Source: Talinum fruticosum
Lineage: Eukaryota; Streptophyta; Magnoliopsida; Caryophyllales; Talinaceae
NCBI GenBank assembly: GCA_021018815.1
Contig: JAITYX010000021.1
Span: 4,369,001-4,433,000, forward strand
Direction of reading: 5' to 3'
DNA: 64,000 nt
The notes below the pieces were generated by a model, which saw only the letters and a program-made list of their open reading frames with translations, did not search any database and was not told the DNA's origin. A program made the position numbers and the translations under genes. Positions 12,332 through 23,580 of this stretch are shown here, in pieces. The stretch's first letter is position 1; each line of letters starts with the position of its first letter.

Positions 12332-12769
12332 GCTGCATCCATTTTGGTGGCCGAAATTAGTGCTCTTAGACTTGGGCTTTAGCAAGCAATCAAAGCTAAT
12401 ATTAAGATAATTCAAATCGAAGGCGACAACAAAGTTATCATACAAGGAATCTAAGGGAATTTTCAACCACCATGGGAAGTTAGACTACATCATCAAATAT
12501 ATAGTCATTTTGATGACAAAGTTCACTCCCTGCACGATTAATCATATTTTCAGATAAGCAAATAGTGTAACAGATTGGTTAGTGCATTATGGGCATTCTA
12601 TTTTCACTCCTATCATTTGGAGACATTGCCCTTCCCCAACCATCTTGTCTATTCCGGCTAATGATAATTTAGGTAGAACCCTTGTAAAAGGTCTATCTAA
12701 ATTGGCCATTGTACATCTTTTTTATTCATTGCAAAAAAAAACAAAAAAAAAAAGAAAAAGGAAAAACAC
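12332..12769 (+). pseudogene. degenerate RNase H domain (RVT_3 type), probable 5'-truncated LINE 3' end
   Basis: One plus-strand frame reads AEISALRLGL-stop-QAIKANIKIIQIEGDN and later INHIFR-stop-ANSVTDWLVHYGHSIF. This matches the plant RNase H-like domain ending non-LTR retrotransposons: the AE..AL..GL..A helix, the EGDS strand with S replaced by N, and the HI.RE.N..AD.LA helix. At least three in-frame stops and small gaps show decay. A purine tail of A runs broken by C and G, at 12731-12769, follows directly, consistent with a LINE poly(A) end. No reverse transcriptase part is present, so it is either 5'-truncated or an exapted domain that later died. Confidence 0.7.
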
Positions 12770-13270
12770 ATTTTGAAGGTCAGAAACATCCGATTTGTAA
12801 TTAGAAGAGCGAGGTAAGATTGCTCCATCTGGCCTTCGCCTACACCTTTGCTTACGCGGGATTTTGAGGTATAGATTTGTATTTGGGTCAGGTTTGGACT
12901 TAGATCTATTCGGATGCATGAATCCTGATTTAACCCCATGAGAGAAGACATCCCTATTAGATAATCTTCCAATCTCAACAAATACAGGAACACATATGAA
13001 TAGCCTGTCTTCCACGTCCGAAACTTGGAGCCTGAAGATAGAGGATTTCAAACGTCAATTGCACTGATCTGTATCCACACTTCAACGGTTGTTCTGATGC
13101 ATGAAACAGAAGCTTAAGTTCAGATAACTCAGTGCTTGTTTGAAGCCAAAATCGATGTCACAATTGGTACCCGACATTACATCCGAACACATACATTTTC
13201 TACCTAGATTGACTGCATTCTTCACAAGAACAGATCTTAGTTCAACCGGCCAGAATATCCCTACCCCTAT
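12770..13270. other. spacer downstream of the LINE remnant
   Basis: Composition is more balanced than the flanks, so this may be further decayed element sequence. No domain was recognised on either strand; the open frames over 12697-13051 minus read through the antisense of the poly(A) tail and are not genes. Confidence 0.35.
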
Positions 13271-13277
13271 TCCCTTT

Positions 13278-13306
13278 CTCTCTCTCTCTCTCTCTCGCTC
13301 TCTCTA
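13278..13306 (+). repeat. CT microsatellite
   Basis: A (CT)n run interrupted once by CG. Confidence 0.9.
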
Positions 13307-13315
13307 GAGCCGTAT

Positions 13316-13631
13316 GCTTAGATGCTCTTCAAACTCTCGACGGTCAATTAAGAGAGGAGTAAGATAGAGCAAGAGTTCATAAGAGTAAGGCGGAGAAATA
13401 TAAAGGTCTGGAAATAAATAAGAGTGAGTTTGAGAGTTTAATAATGAGATTATAAGAAAGAGTACATTAAACTTGCCTTATTTAAAAGGGTATGAAAATT
13501 AGTAAGTAAAAGAAGAAATTCACAAATGTATCCTTCTATATATTGATAAGAGGAAGCGTTTCTAAGGATATTTTAGTAAAATAATATAAACTTTTTATAT
13601 TGATGAATGACATTATACACCCCAACTAGGG

Positions 13632-13666
<35 letters not shown>

Positions 13667-13806
13667 TAGGAGCAAGAAAGGGTAGAGTTACTCCTCTAAC
13701 TTTTATTTACTCTCCTCGTAATATTCTCCAAATATGAATAAGGGTCGGATAATTGTTACTCTTATTTACTCTTAATTACTCCCAATCAGCTCCCGAACAG
13801 CCTTTT
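13316..13806. mobile_element. MITE-like element with GTTCGGGAG end and GAGTA words (copy 1)
   Basis: The right end (inverted) reads GGCTGTTCGGGAGCTGATTG and is followed inward by AAGAGTAAATAAGAGTAA. The left half carries AGAGTTCATAAGAGTAAG in the facing orientation. A relative at 23268-23580 shares the GTTCGGGAG end and the exact word AGAGTTCATAAGAGTA. A (TA)n microsatellite at about 13632-13661 sits inside. No coding capacity. Confidence 0.5.
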
Positions 13807-15835
13807 TAGTTCATTCTTCTATGCATAAAGATAATAATTCATAAATAAGATAGACCTTCAACTCTGGATGTTAGATTCCTCAGTTTAGTTAAATTTATAG
13901 ATAGGATGAATGCATCTTCAAGAAGAAATGGTGATCAGCTAGTCAACTCTAGAACACATAAGAGCAAGTCTAGTCCAGCTTAAGGTTTGTGGATTGAAAA
14001 TTATTTTATTGTAAAGATCAACTTTCAAGAGTCTTAAGAGTGATGGTGTATTATTTTTTTTATATATTTTGGTCACCTTATACCTGTTTTTACAAGTTAA
14101 AAGATAAACACTCAATTATCGGGAAAAAGGACAAACAATTTTAGGTAATAATGTGGATATTTTAATTCAAAATATGCAGTTTTGGTTGGCTGATTAATCC
14201 AAGGGCACTTCCACATTCTTATAATTATTGAATTTCCAAAATATTTATGTGCTAAAGCAATCATCCTAATCAACAAAAAAGTTACGTGTTAGGGAGTCAA
14301 CTTCTAGGAGTAGAAACATGCTAAATATCTGATAAGAGGGTGATGGTACGTATCCTACAGTAAGACACATCTTTTATTTCATATTTTAACTTAAATTACT
14401 ATGTTGTACGGTTTAAAATTACGAAATTTTTAATAGGTGCATTTAGTTATCAACTATAAAGTTTTGATATATGTTGGCCACATTTTGACGGAAACAAAAT
14501 GATATCCTGATTGGTTCAACCTTATCCATGAACACATGTCATATACGTGATTTTATAATTGTGATAAATTATATGTAAAAAGATTATATAAGTTGTAATA
14601 ATATAACAAACTTCAATTATACCATATTTTTTAATTTAAAGTATATTATTATAACTTTTTAGTCCAAAGAAGACACTTAATAAGTGTCTGATATGCATTT
14701 AAATTTCTATGTTATTATCCTTACATTTAAACCTCTAGACATAGCAAGGAACGTTATATAAGCGTGGACGATTTAAAAGATTCTAATAGAGGAGAAAAGT
14801 TTAGCCATTCTGGAAGAAAAAATCATGATGTTAATTAGCATCATTATTCACAAGCTGATGAGTTTTTATTTAAATATTTTAATCCCTTACATAAAAATGA
14901 CAAAAAAACTATACATATGCAGGACTTTATATATAAACTGAGTTTCATATAGGTTTGTCCAGAGGGGCCATTTCTAGCATATATGATATACCCTCCTAAA
15001 TTTGAAATTGTAACAACGGGATTTTTTAAATTTATTTTTACAATTATGAAAAGCTTTTTCTGTTTTCTCATTCTTTTTGAAGTTAACTAAAGGTAGTTAC
15101 TTGTTTTTTTATGTTCCTATTTTAAATAGTTTATACTAAATCAATATATTTTGAATTTTTTTTCTTAAATTTCATATTATAAATTAAAAAATCATAAGTA
15201 TCTAATATTTTTGTGATTTTCTTTTCTCCCTTTACAGTTGTGCTTTTAATAAGATTTTTTTAGTTTTTGATTAAGTTATTTAAAATTTTAAAATATCAAC
15301 AATCTAGCATATTTCTGGAAATTTGGAGTTAAGGGTTATGTTGTCAAATTTTGTAGGTGTTTTAAAAACCTATGCAAATAGTTCAGGGTCGAAAATATTT
15401 ATACATGCTGGCTAGTTTGAGGTATATATCTTATAAAACCTCTTCGGCCAAACATTGAAACAGCCCAAAAAAAAAAACCACCTCAGTTTTTATTTTACTT
15501 AAGGTGACAAAGCCCTCCACAACTCCATATTGTGGTTTGGAATTGAAAGGCAAGTCAATATTTCATGATATAGGCATCGCTTTATTTTCAATCCAATATG
15601 CATGAGCTAGAAATTTTCCAATATATAGATCACAAAATAAATTCACAACCTTTTTTAGGGAAAAAAAAACACATATATATGATCAGCAATGGAGGTATCC
15701 AAAAAATAAGCTTTGATAAACTTTGAATTAAGAACAACAATTAACAACAAGAAGGAACCTTATATCTAGGTTTAGATGCTCTTACATGCAAAATAAATCG
15801 ATTTCCCGAGTTCCATTTCTTGCTATGCTTGTCTA
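13807..15835. other. AT-rich spacer
   Basis: No gene signal on either strand. It becomes very AT-rich from 14400. The last 100 bases before 15836 are probably the 3' UTR of the minus-strand TCP gene. Confidence 0.4.
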
Positions 15836-17089
15836 TTACGGATTGCTTCGGATCTCCCATGGTTTGGCATTGATATGAATTTCTGCAAATTCAGAAATAA
15901 AAGCATTAAGAAAATTTGTAAAAGATATGCAAATTGCTAAAATTTGCTGAGCTTATAATATGGATTGTTATTAGGAAAAAGATTAAACCTGTAGATAGAT
16001 TGATGATGTTTAAAGCTGAAAATCCAGGAGCACGGATGATTCCACCATTACTTTCCAGTGCCAATTTCATTTGATAATCATTGTTGAAACTTTCTTGATC
16101 ATCTAATCTCGAGCACATCATCTGATGATCACAATTGTAGTTGTAAGATGATGATCCTGTTGATCTTAATTTGTTCTTACCTCCTACACTAATCATCATC
16201 CCTTGCTGGCTATTATTGCACATTCCAAAGCGAGAGTTGCTGTGTTGTGGTGCAGCTCCAGAGCATGATTGATGAATCATCAAGTTCTGCTGAGCCCTTT
16301 GATGATGAGATGGATTGTTATGATCATCATTCCCTATCATGATCATCTTCTTCTTGTTAGTCCTCTCCCTTGCTCTCTCCCTCGCTTTTGCCCTTCTTAT
16401 CTCCCTCGCGGCATTCTTCTTTCCATTGCGTTCTTCTTCTAGTTTTCTGTCTCTCTTCTTGTTGCTTGATGGTTTGATCCCACCTGAAACTTCCTTGGCA
16501 TCTTCATCTTCGTCCTCATTGACATCTTGAGCCAAAACCTCACCCTGATGATAGGCAGCAGACGAGCTGCTGGGAGTCCAACCACTACTCTTGTTTCTCG
16601 AAGAGCTGACAAGCTCATCAATGGCGGCTTTGGACTTTGAGAGAAGCCATCCGAGGGTTTTGCTGGCCTTGTCGAATCCCAGCAAGTCTTGGAGGCTGAA
16701 GAACTCACGTGCTATGTTGATTGACAATCTTACCCTTCTGTCTCTTAGCCCTTGAGCAGTGCAAATCTTGGTATGCCTATCTTTTTTGGAGGAGGCTTTT
16801 TGCCACTACCTAAAGGGCAATTAAAAATGGTATTTTCTTGGGTAATTGAGGCCTCCAATAATGATGAATTTGTTGTTGAATTGAGCGACATAATGTTGTT
16901 GATGATGGGATTTTCTCCAATTGTGGGATTTAAGGAGAAGGGCAAGTGAATAAATGATTCATGAAGGGTATTTTGGGACTGATTTTCTGGCTGTTGAAGA
17001 AGAAACGTGTTGTTGCTTTCAGGGATGGTCAAGGAAGGAGAAAGGTGGTAGGATAAAGGGTATGAATTGTTCTCAGTTGACGAGAACAT
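15836..17089 (-). CDS. CYC/TB1-clade TCP transcription factor, frameshifted in the basic region
   Basis: A nuclear DNA-binding factor of the class that controls axillary branching (TB1/BRC1) or floral symmetry (CYC). Exon 1 runs 17089-15989 and exon 2 15882-15836; the donor is ACAG/GTTTAA and the protein ends [12 protein letters not shown]. The TCP domain has its basic part ([20 protein letters not shown]) and helix-loop-helix ([20 protein letters not shown]) at about residues 100-155. An R domain ([17 protein letters not shown]) near 230-247 marks the CYC/TB1 clade. In the assembly the frame breaks between [10 protein letters not shown] and DRHTK: the run of six A (plus-strand T at 16782-16787) must be seven. 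With seven, one frame of about 382 residues spans the gene. Start MFSSTENN is typical of the clade. The subclade (CYC1, 2 or 3) is not resolved. As sequenced, no TCP domain would be made. Confidence 0.9.
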
Positions 17090-20000
17090 CTTTTTTTTTT
17101 TTGTTTTTTGAGAAAATTTGATTGTGATTTCTCAATTGAAGCTCATCTCATTTCATTTTCAAAGACAACAACCTGGCACCAACTGCATCATTAGGGGGAA
17201 AAGAAATCCCTTCATTGGCCTCTCTCTTTATTCAGATCTACATCAACTGATAAGCACATGATACTTAAGAAGGAAGAGAGAGATAGAGAAAGTGGGTGAG
17301 AAAGAGATTTGAAGATTAGACACAGGAGAAGACTTGAAAGTGAGGTGTTATGTGGAGTTTTCTGGGGTAATAATGTTTGAATGAAAAGTTGAGTACTTTG
17401 TGATGAAGATAGAATCGATAGGTTAATTTGCATCAAAGCTTTGGTCTTTGAACATGATTTGTGGTGTAAAGAGCGACACAGAGCTAGCTAAGCTCCAAGT
17501 TGGAGTCAGAGAGAGAAAGAGGGAAGATATTGAATGTAATCCCTGCTAGCTAAAGGTGTTGTAGTACTACACATATAATAGAGTGGGACTGGATTTGTTA
17601 AGTATGTGTCTGAGATTGAGGCTTGAGCCCACCTACAGCAAGAGAGTAGAGGGAAAAAAGAGCCAGAGAAAACCCAGATCAGTTCTACTTCTGATCTTCA
17701 TAAGCCATTCAGTACTCGGAGATAGAGAGAGAGAGAGAGGATATACAGTTCTAATAGCAATGGAGGATGAAGTAATAACAAAGGGCAAGAAGATAAGGGG
17801 TTAAAACAATAGGGAAAGAAGAGAAGAGAAGAGAAGAAAGGATGATGAACAGTTAGGAACTTTTGAAACAGTTCGTTGCTGAGGATCAGATTCAGGAAGG
17901 GACTTCATTAGGGGTAATAACTGAGGATCAGAATCATTTATTAATTTATGGCCAAAAATCATGTGATCAGTACCTTTCTTTTTCTGTTTATTTGTATTTT
18001 GCCAAATTTAGGGAACATAACCTTCCATAACTCCCTTTGGCTCTGGTCTTGCTCAGCTAATTGTAGGCTGTTCCCTTTTCAATTAATTAATTGGGTTTTT
18101 TGTGTGTTTTGACAGGATTGCAATTTGATGTCTAAAATGGTGTATACATAATATAATCTGACTCGATCTCCTTTGCACCAAATAATATGACTCTGTCCTT
18201 TTACTCTCTTGTACCATTCGTTTGGTTTTGTTTTGATTTGGATCGGTTGATTTGTAAAAGATAAAAATGATATCATTTGTATTGAAAAGAGCTAGGAAAG
18301 CTTAAAAGTCTGTTGCACAATGCAGGTGATACATGTTTGGAGAGTGGTCTTCTTCATATCGGATTTTAACCTATTGGTAAATATTGTTCGTTTGGATAAT
18401 GCATGTCACTTTCGTGACCCATGGATCTTTATATCCTTTTTCTTCTCGAGAAGTCACCCTTTGTGCCGTCTCTTGAAAAAAGAAAAAACATTGGCTATCT
18501 ATAACATTGAAGTAAATGACATCTCAATTACCATTATCATATTAATATTTCTATACTTAGTCTCAGGATTGAATAACATTCACATTTTTAGGAATAAAAT
18601 ACAATTAGGGTTTTGAGAGATTCATGATGGGAAACCAATTTCTGATTTTGAAGACGTTTTTTTATATTATTGAAGACAATTTTGATCAGTAAGCAAAGAC
18701 GTTCCGAATATCTACTTGGAAACGGACATCTTACGTTCAATGACCAAGAAATTGCAGGCTTAAATGGTTCTTCTAGTTCTTATGTCTTCTTCTATTTTTC
18801 TTCTATTTTTTTTTTTTTTTACATATAGAACATCTATTTTTCTTGTTTTGATAAAAGAATGTATTTTTATTTTATTTTCTATAGTATTAAATTTGAGAAA
18901 GAGCCTTTTTAGGGGGTGATTTTAGTTAATTTATGAAGTCTCTCTGTACTACAGTATATTTTTATTAATTTTATGGATGATGATGCTGGAAACAGAGAAA
19001 TGCCCATTTCAGACAAAATATATATTGTCAATTTTATCATCTGGGTTGTTTGATTTGAGGGGAAAAACATACGATCCAAATTTGGGGTTGTGAACTTCCA
19101 AGGAAAAAACTACAGATGAGGAATGTAGATAAGCTCAGATGAACATGAAGAAATGGTACAAATTACACAGAGAGAGAGAGAAACAGAAACAGGAAAACGA
19201 ATTTAGGGTTAACCACTAACCCTAGTAAGATCACCTTTTCTTTTTCTTTTTTTTTTACGTTTGGCTGAATAATGCCGCTTAGGTCTTTCCAAAGGTCAGT
19301 CTCACCTCATCCGTACGTGCATGCTCTCTCTCTCTCTCTCCCCAACAATGGCAGCTAAAATTGTCGTATTCTATTGTTTGCTTCTCTTACGTTACTTTTG
19401 ATTTTTGACAAAACCCTAATTATTCTTTCTGAAGGGTGAAAATTAAACCCTAATAACGCAAAACTGGAGGAAGAAGAGGGCATTTCACTTCCGCTGGATC
19501 AGTTGCTTTTTGTGGGGATTAGAGAAATTAATTAATTTAAATACAGGGAAAAAAGAGGACATGTATTTTTATTAAGATTGATTAAATTAAATTAAATTGG
19601 ATTGACTGGAAAAAGATCAATCAGTAAAGCAATTATTGTACTTTTTTGTCTAATTAATCAATGCTTTTGGGGTTTTGGTACTGAGAGACAAGGGATGTTT
19701 AGAGAGAGGACGGTTTATTTAAATATGTGGGGCTAATTCTCATCTCCACTATTCATATATATATATGAAATCAAAATCAATATCTCAGTTGAAATGAGAC
19801 GTTGCTTTTCTCTCGATGGTGTGCTTGCTACTTAATTTGTCTTACAACTCTCACTTTCTAGTACTCCCTACTATGATTTGTAAGTTTCTAACACTTTTCT
19901 GGTTAGAATCTTCTAGGCTCGAGTTTTTCGGAAAAATATTATCGGGTAGTATGTTTTATATGAAATTAATGTTAAAAACTCAAAATTTATATAATTTTAT

Positions 20001-20302
20001 ACTTTTGTCACTTCTGTAATTAAAAAATATTAGTAAGACTTAATTTATAAATATTTAATAATAAGAAATATAGGTTTAATAAAATTTATTTTAAAAAGAT
20101 AACACAAAATATCAGTAAGACTTAATTTATAAATATTTAATAATAAGAAGACGACGACAATAACAAGGAGAGAAAATAGGGTGGGTGTGTTTGTTAAAAT
20201 TTGGACAAGTGGGATATAATTAACTAAAGGATACACATCAGTACATTATAATTACTTTCTAAACCAATTGACGCTGTTATGGAGTTAATTTATCGGTTTA
20301 CA
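17090..20302. other. TCP gene leader and promoter, then spacer
   Basis: On the minus strand the TCP gene has a candidate TATA (TATTATATG, about 17572-17580) and a leader of roughly 450 bases rich in CT runs. A 74-codon ATG-less frame there is not convincing. 17600-18100 is GA-rich promoter-like DNA. 19200-19460 holds several telo-box words (AAACCCTAA), one pair as an inverted repeat (TTAGGGTTA/TAACCCTA at 19203-19224), and a CT microsatellite near 19325; these suggest an unrecognised promoter or transcript, but I see no protein. Confidence 0.4.
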
Positions 20303-20304
20303 TA

Positions 20305-20580
20305 CTCCCTCCGTTTAAAAATACATGTCACTTTAACCGACTTTTCTCATTTCAAAATATTTATATCATCTTATAATTTCAATGACATATATTAATTACT
20401 AGTTTACCAATTTTGTCCTTATTAATTATTTTATTTCTCTTTTTTCATTAATTTTCTTCATTTTCAATGAAATATAGGGGATAACTTGGTCTTTTAATGC
20501 AAAATTTATCATGAATTTGTGTTTCCTTATTATTCCCTCATAACCTTACAACGACATTTATTTTAAAATGGAGGAAATAC
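20305..20580 (+). mobile_element. Stowaway-like MITE, intact copy
   Basis: About 275 bp, with ends CTCCCTCCGTTTAAAAATAC and the complement of GGAGGAAATAC next to TA, the usual Stowaway target. Two relatives lie at 44905-45122 and 58512-58786, sharing CACTTTAA, TTTTGTCCTTATTAATT, AACTTG.TCTTTTAATAC and TTCCTTA.TATTCCCTCATAACC. No coding capacity; such elements are moved by Tc1/mariner transposases. Confidence 0.8.
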
Positions 20581-20595
20581 ATGCTTAAGTTATAA

Positions 20596-21112
20596 TTAGG
20601 GCTGACCAAAAATCCGGATACCCGGTTCCGGACAAGGCAGAGTCCAAACCCGGACCCGGTTGAATTGAATTCGGGACCAGGTCCAAATATATATATATAT
20701 ATATATATTCATAAAATGTGAGCCACATTAAAATCCATCTCAAAGTTCTAAGCAACAAAAAGAATTCTGTAAACCATATTGGAAACTATCACCAAGTCCA
20801 AATTGATGACAAAGAAAAACCAAGGAAATTGTCCTACTTTAATTAAAGGAATTTCCTTATAAATCTCCATAAAAGGAGAGAGTAACTGATCCATGAAGCT
20901 TCATTGTTTGAGAAATTTATTATCTGTTGCCAAAATGAAGTAAAAAAATCAACAGCATAGGGTCCACCTAACTCAAAAAAGGCAATTGGGTACCCGATCT
21001 TAGAACCGGTTCCCACGGATCCGGAACCGGTTCAGATTTCTGTGGATCCAAAAATCTGAACCAGATGGTCCGGTCAAAATGATCGGATAGTTGGTCCCGC
21101 TCACCCCTAGTT
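20596..21112. mobile_element. GGGGTGAGC-ended short element filled with CCGGTTCC words
   Basis: The ends are inverted relatives: TTAGGGCTGACCAAAAATCC on the left and the complement of CCCGCTCACCCCTAGTTA on the right. The interior is packed with CCCGG/CCGGTTCC/GGATCC words on both strands, so it can fold back on itself. A TA microsatellite sits at about 20686-20709. No open frame. Relatives are listed at 28930, 32182, 35552, 44042 and 50862. Confidence 0.6.
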
Positions 21113-23267
21113 ACAATAGTTCTATCAACCTGGGACAAAACTTTGACACTCCAATAACCTCATGTATGGACGGCTTCTAAGACCCAATCAACCGCAGGGG
21201 TATATTTTTTTTTTGGGGGAGGGAGGATGATGGCAAATTAAGAACGAGCAATTTGTGATACCATATTAAATTTTATATAAACTAAGGAATGCACATCGAC
21301 AGAGTAAAATTACATCCTGAAATTAATTAAGATGGATAGAGCAACTCAACAGCTTATGCGTATGCTTAAGGGCCCTAGATTTGTTAATGTTGGACAAACT
21401 CGACGTTCACACTCCAACAGAACAGAGAATAGCAGAAGGGAGGAGGAAGAGATAGTTTTGTTAGGAGTAGAGGTGTTCATCGTTCCAAACCCGGAAAACT
21501 CGGGAGGGGAATTAGAAGGCCAATTTAACGGCTACTATTGGGTTTAGTGTTTTTCCTTCATTTTCCAAGGTTCGCCATTTAAAATAGCTATTATTTAATT
21601 TTTATTCTTTTAGAAAAACATAGCTACATTATATCCTTACAAATATCCTTATTGTCTCACCTATTTAAATTATGAGCATATTGTTGAATAATGCCGCATA
21701 GAATTAGCTGCTCATATAAATTGTTACTTATTTCCTATTTTTAATATATTTTAAAGAAAGCAAATATTTAGTTTTTAGTTTTTTTTCTTCCCTACATATG
21801 AAGATCTTGTAAAAGTTTTCAATTTTCACGCCTCCGATTAAGAGAATGAAAGACAAAGCTCTTCATGATTTTGAACTCCCCTCTCCCCGCCCCACCTCAC
21901 AAAAAATTAAAAGGCATATATATTTTAGGTCATTGGGCTTGGCTTCTATATTACAAAAGTCGAGCTACTATTAATTTATAAAAGGGTTATAATTCTATTA
22001 ATTTATAAAAGGGTTATAATTCTATTATTATGTATGCCTCTTATTCTTGAAACTCAAACCTGATATTTTATTTAAAGAACACATATCAAACTACTTAAGC
22101 CAAACTGTGTTGTTAAAGCAAGAGAATTGTAACACAATGCGGTGAAATGTGTTATTTTCAAGTCCTATGCACTATTAGCTCCTACGTGGTGCACATGGTG
22201 TCTTGGCATTTTGAAGCCCAAAGTGAAATTGGGTTCAACATGTGAATTTTCCTTACAACGACGTAAAAGTTATCAATGTTCAAACTCTAGCGCCCCACAG
22301 GAGGTACCTTCCCTCTCTGGTCGCTACATAAGCCATCATCGTGTTTGTTGAAACTCCAAAGATTGCTAACCAAACCCAAGCGGGCAGTCCGGTTTCCCCC
22401 TCCCTCTACGCCGGTTCATCACCTGAATTGAGATCCTCCGCAGTTGGAAGGACTACAATCATAAAGTCTACCCACCCAACAAATGAAACCTTAAGCTGTA
22501 CCATTAGTGGTACCGAAAACAGAAGTTGCCAAAATAACTCTCAAGACACTAAGATTACATTCCTCCCTCCAACTACAACTATAGAGGATCCCCAATCCTC
22601 TTATCTTACCAAAAGTCATTCAAGTGAGCACAGAAACCTGGATCAGATGGGGAACATAGTCAAACTTAAGTTGGTTTTATCGAAAGCCAATAGTCCAGGG
22701 CTACAACTTGCAAGGCACCTCAATGACTAATGGAGTTTCTATCAAGTGGGCTCAGCCACCATAAAAATGGTTGTTGAGCTAGAATCGATTCCGACAAAAG
22801 GCAAGATTAGTGACACTTTTAGTACAATCGATAAACAGGGCATAACACTCTTGTCCCACTCAAATGCAGTGGAGACCACTGTAAAGGAATGGCATTCCTT
22901 GGAAATACATAACCACGATAGAAGAAGAGGCCACCCCTTAGTGAATGTAGAATGTGTGTACCTGATGCTGCAAACAAAATAATATCAACTGTAACATTAT
23001 TGCTACAAAAATCTGCACATCACAGTCATCACTTTTAGACCTAATTAATAACCTTAAAGCAACATCAATGAATGATTGATTGATTTTGCTCATTTGCCCG
23101 CTTTTCCCAGTGGAACCCTCCAATGGTACTGTTGGATTGGAACTAATTCATGCGACAAAAGGATAAGCCCGTCACATTACCTTCCTGTCTGCTACAGAGT
23201 ATGAACTGCAATAATGCAATGAAATGCATCTGCAACAGGTTTGTCGAGTTATCAAACAATTGTTTTA
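21113..23267. other. region without recognised gene
   Basis: 21460-21520 contains another fragment of the CCGGTTCC-type element (GTTCCAAACCCGGAAAACTC). A 35-bp tandem duplication (AATTTATAAAAGGGTTATAATTCT) lies near 21973-22025. 22140-22980 is less AT-rich and holds an open frame of 129 codons at 22341-22730, but its residues match no family I know and it begins at a non-ATG codon. Confidence 0.35.
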
Positions 23268-23580
23268 GTGTGTTCGGGAGGTGAGCAAGGAAACTGAGTA
23301 AGAGTTCATAAGAGTAGAGCCGATAAGAGTAGATAAATAATTCACATGTATACCTTTGTATACTGGTTTACATGGGGGGTTCTAAGCAAAAATTAGTATA
23401 ATACTAACATTTACTCTTATTTGACTAATAGTTTCTCACTGCTTACACCTCAAACTAGTGTGTGAAGAAAATGGGGGTAAAGAAGAGTATAGAGAGTTGC
23501 TCTTATGAACTCCATACTCCCCTTGTTATACTCTTACCGGCTTCCCTTTACCACTACTCCCTACTCATTTCCCAAACAAG
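23268..23580. mobile_element. MITE-like element with GTTCGGGAG end and GAGTA words (copy 2)
   Basis: The left end is GTGTTCGGGAGGTGAGC and the right end CTACTCATTTCCCAAACAAG, an imperfect inverted pair. Internal AGAGTTCATAAGAGTA and the facing CTCTTATGAACTCCATACT form a long stem. It matches the element at 13316-13806. Confidence 0.55.

Noticed and set aside
12697..13051. Minus-strand open frames of 98 and 109 codons
   Set aside because: Their C-termini are poly-Phe from reading the LINE poly(A) in antisense.
17212..17436. 74-codon minus-strand frame in the TCP leader
   Set aside because: Low-complexity Ser/Leu product of a CT-rich leader; no independent support.
22341..22730. 129-codon plus-strand open frame
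   Set aside because: Starts at a non-ATG codon, has no recognisable motif, no leader and no splice context.
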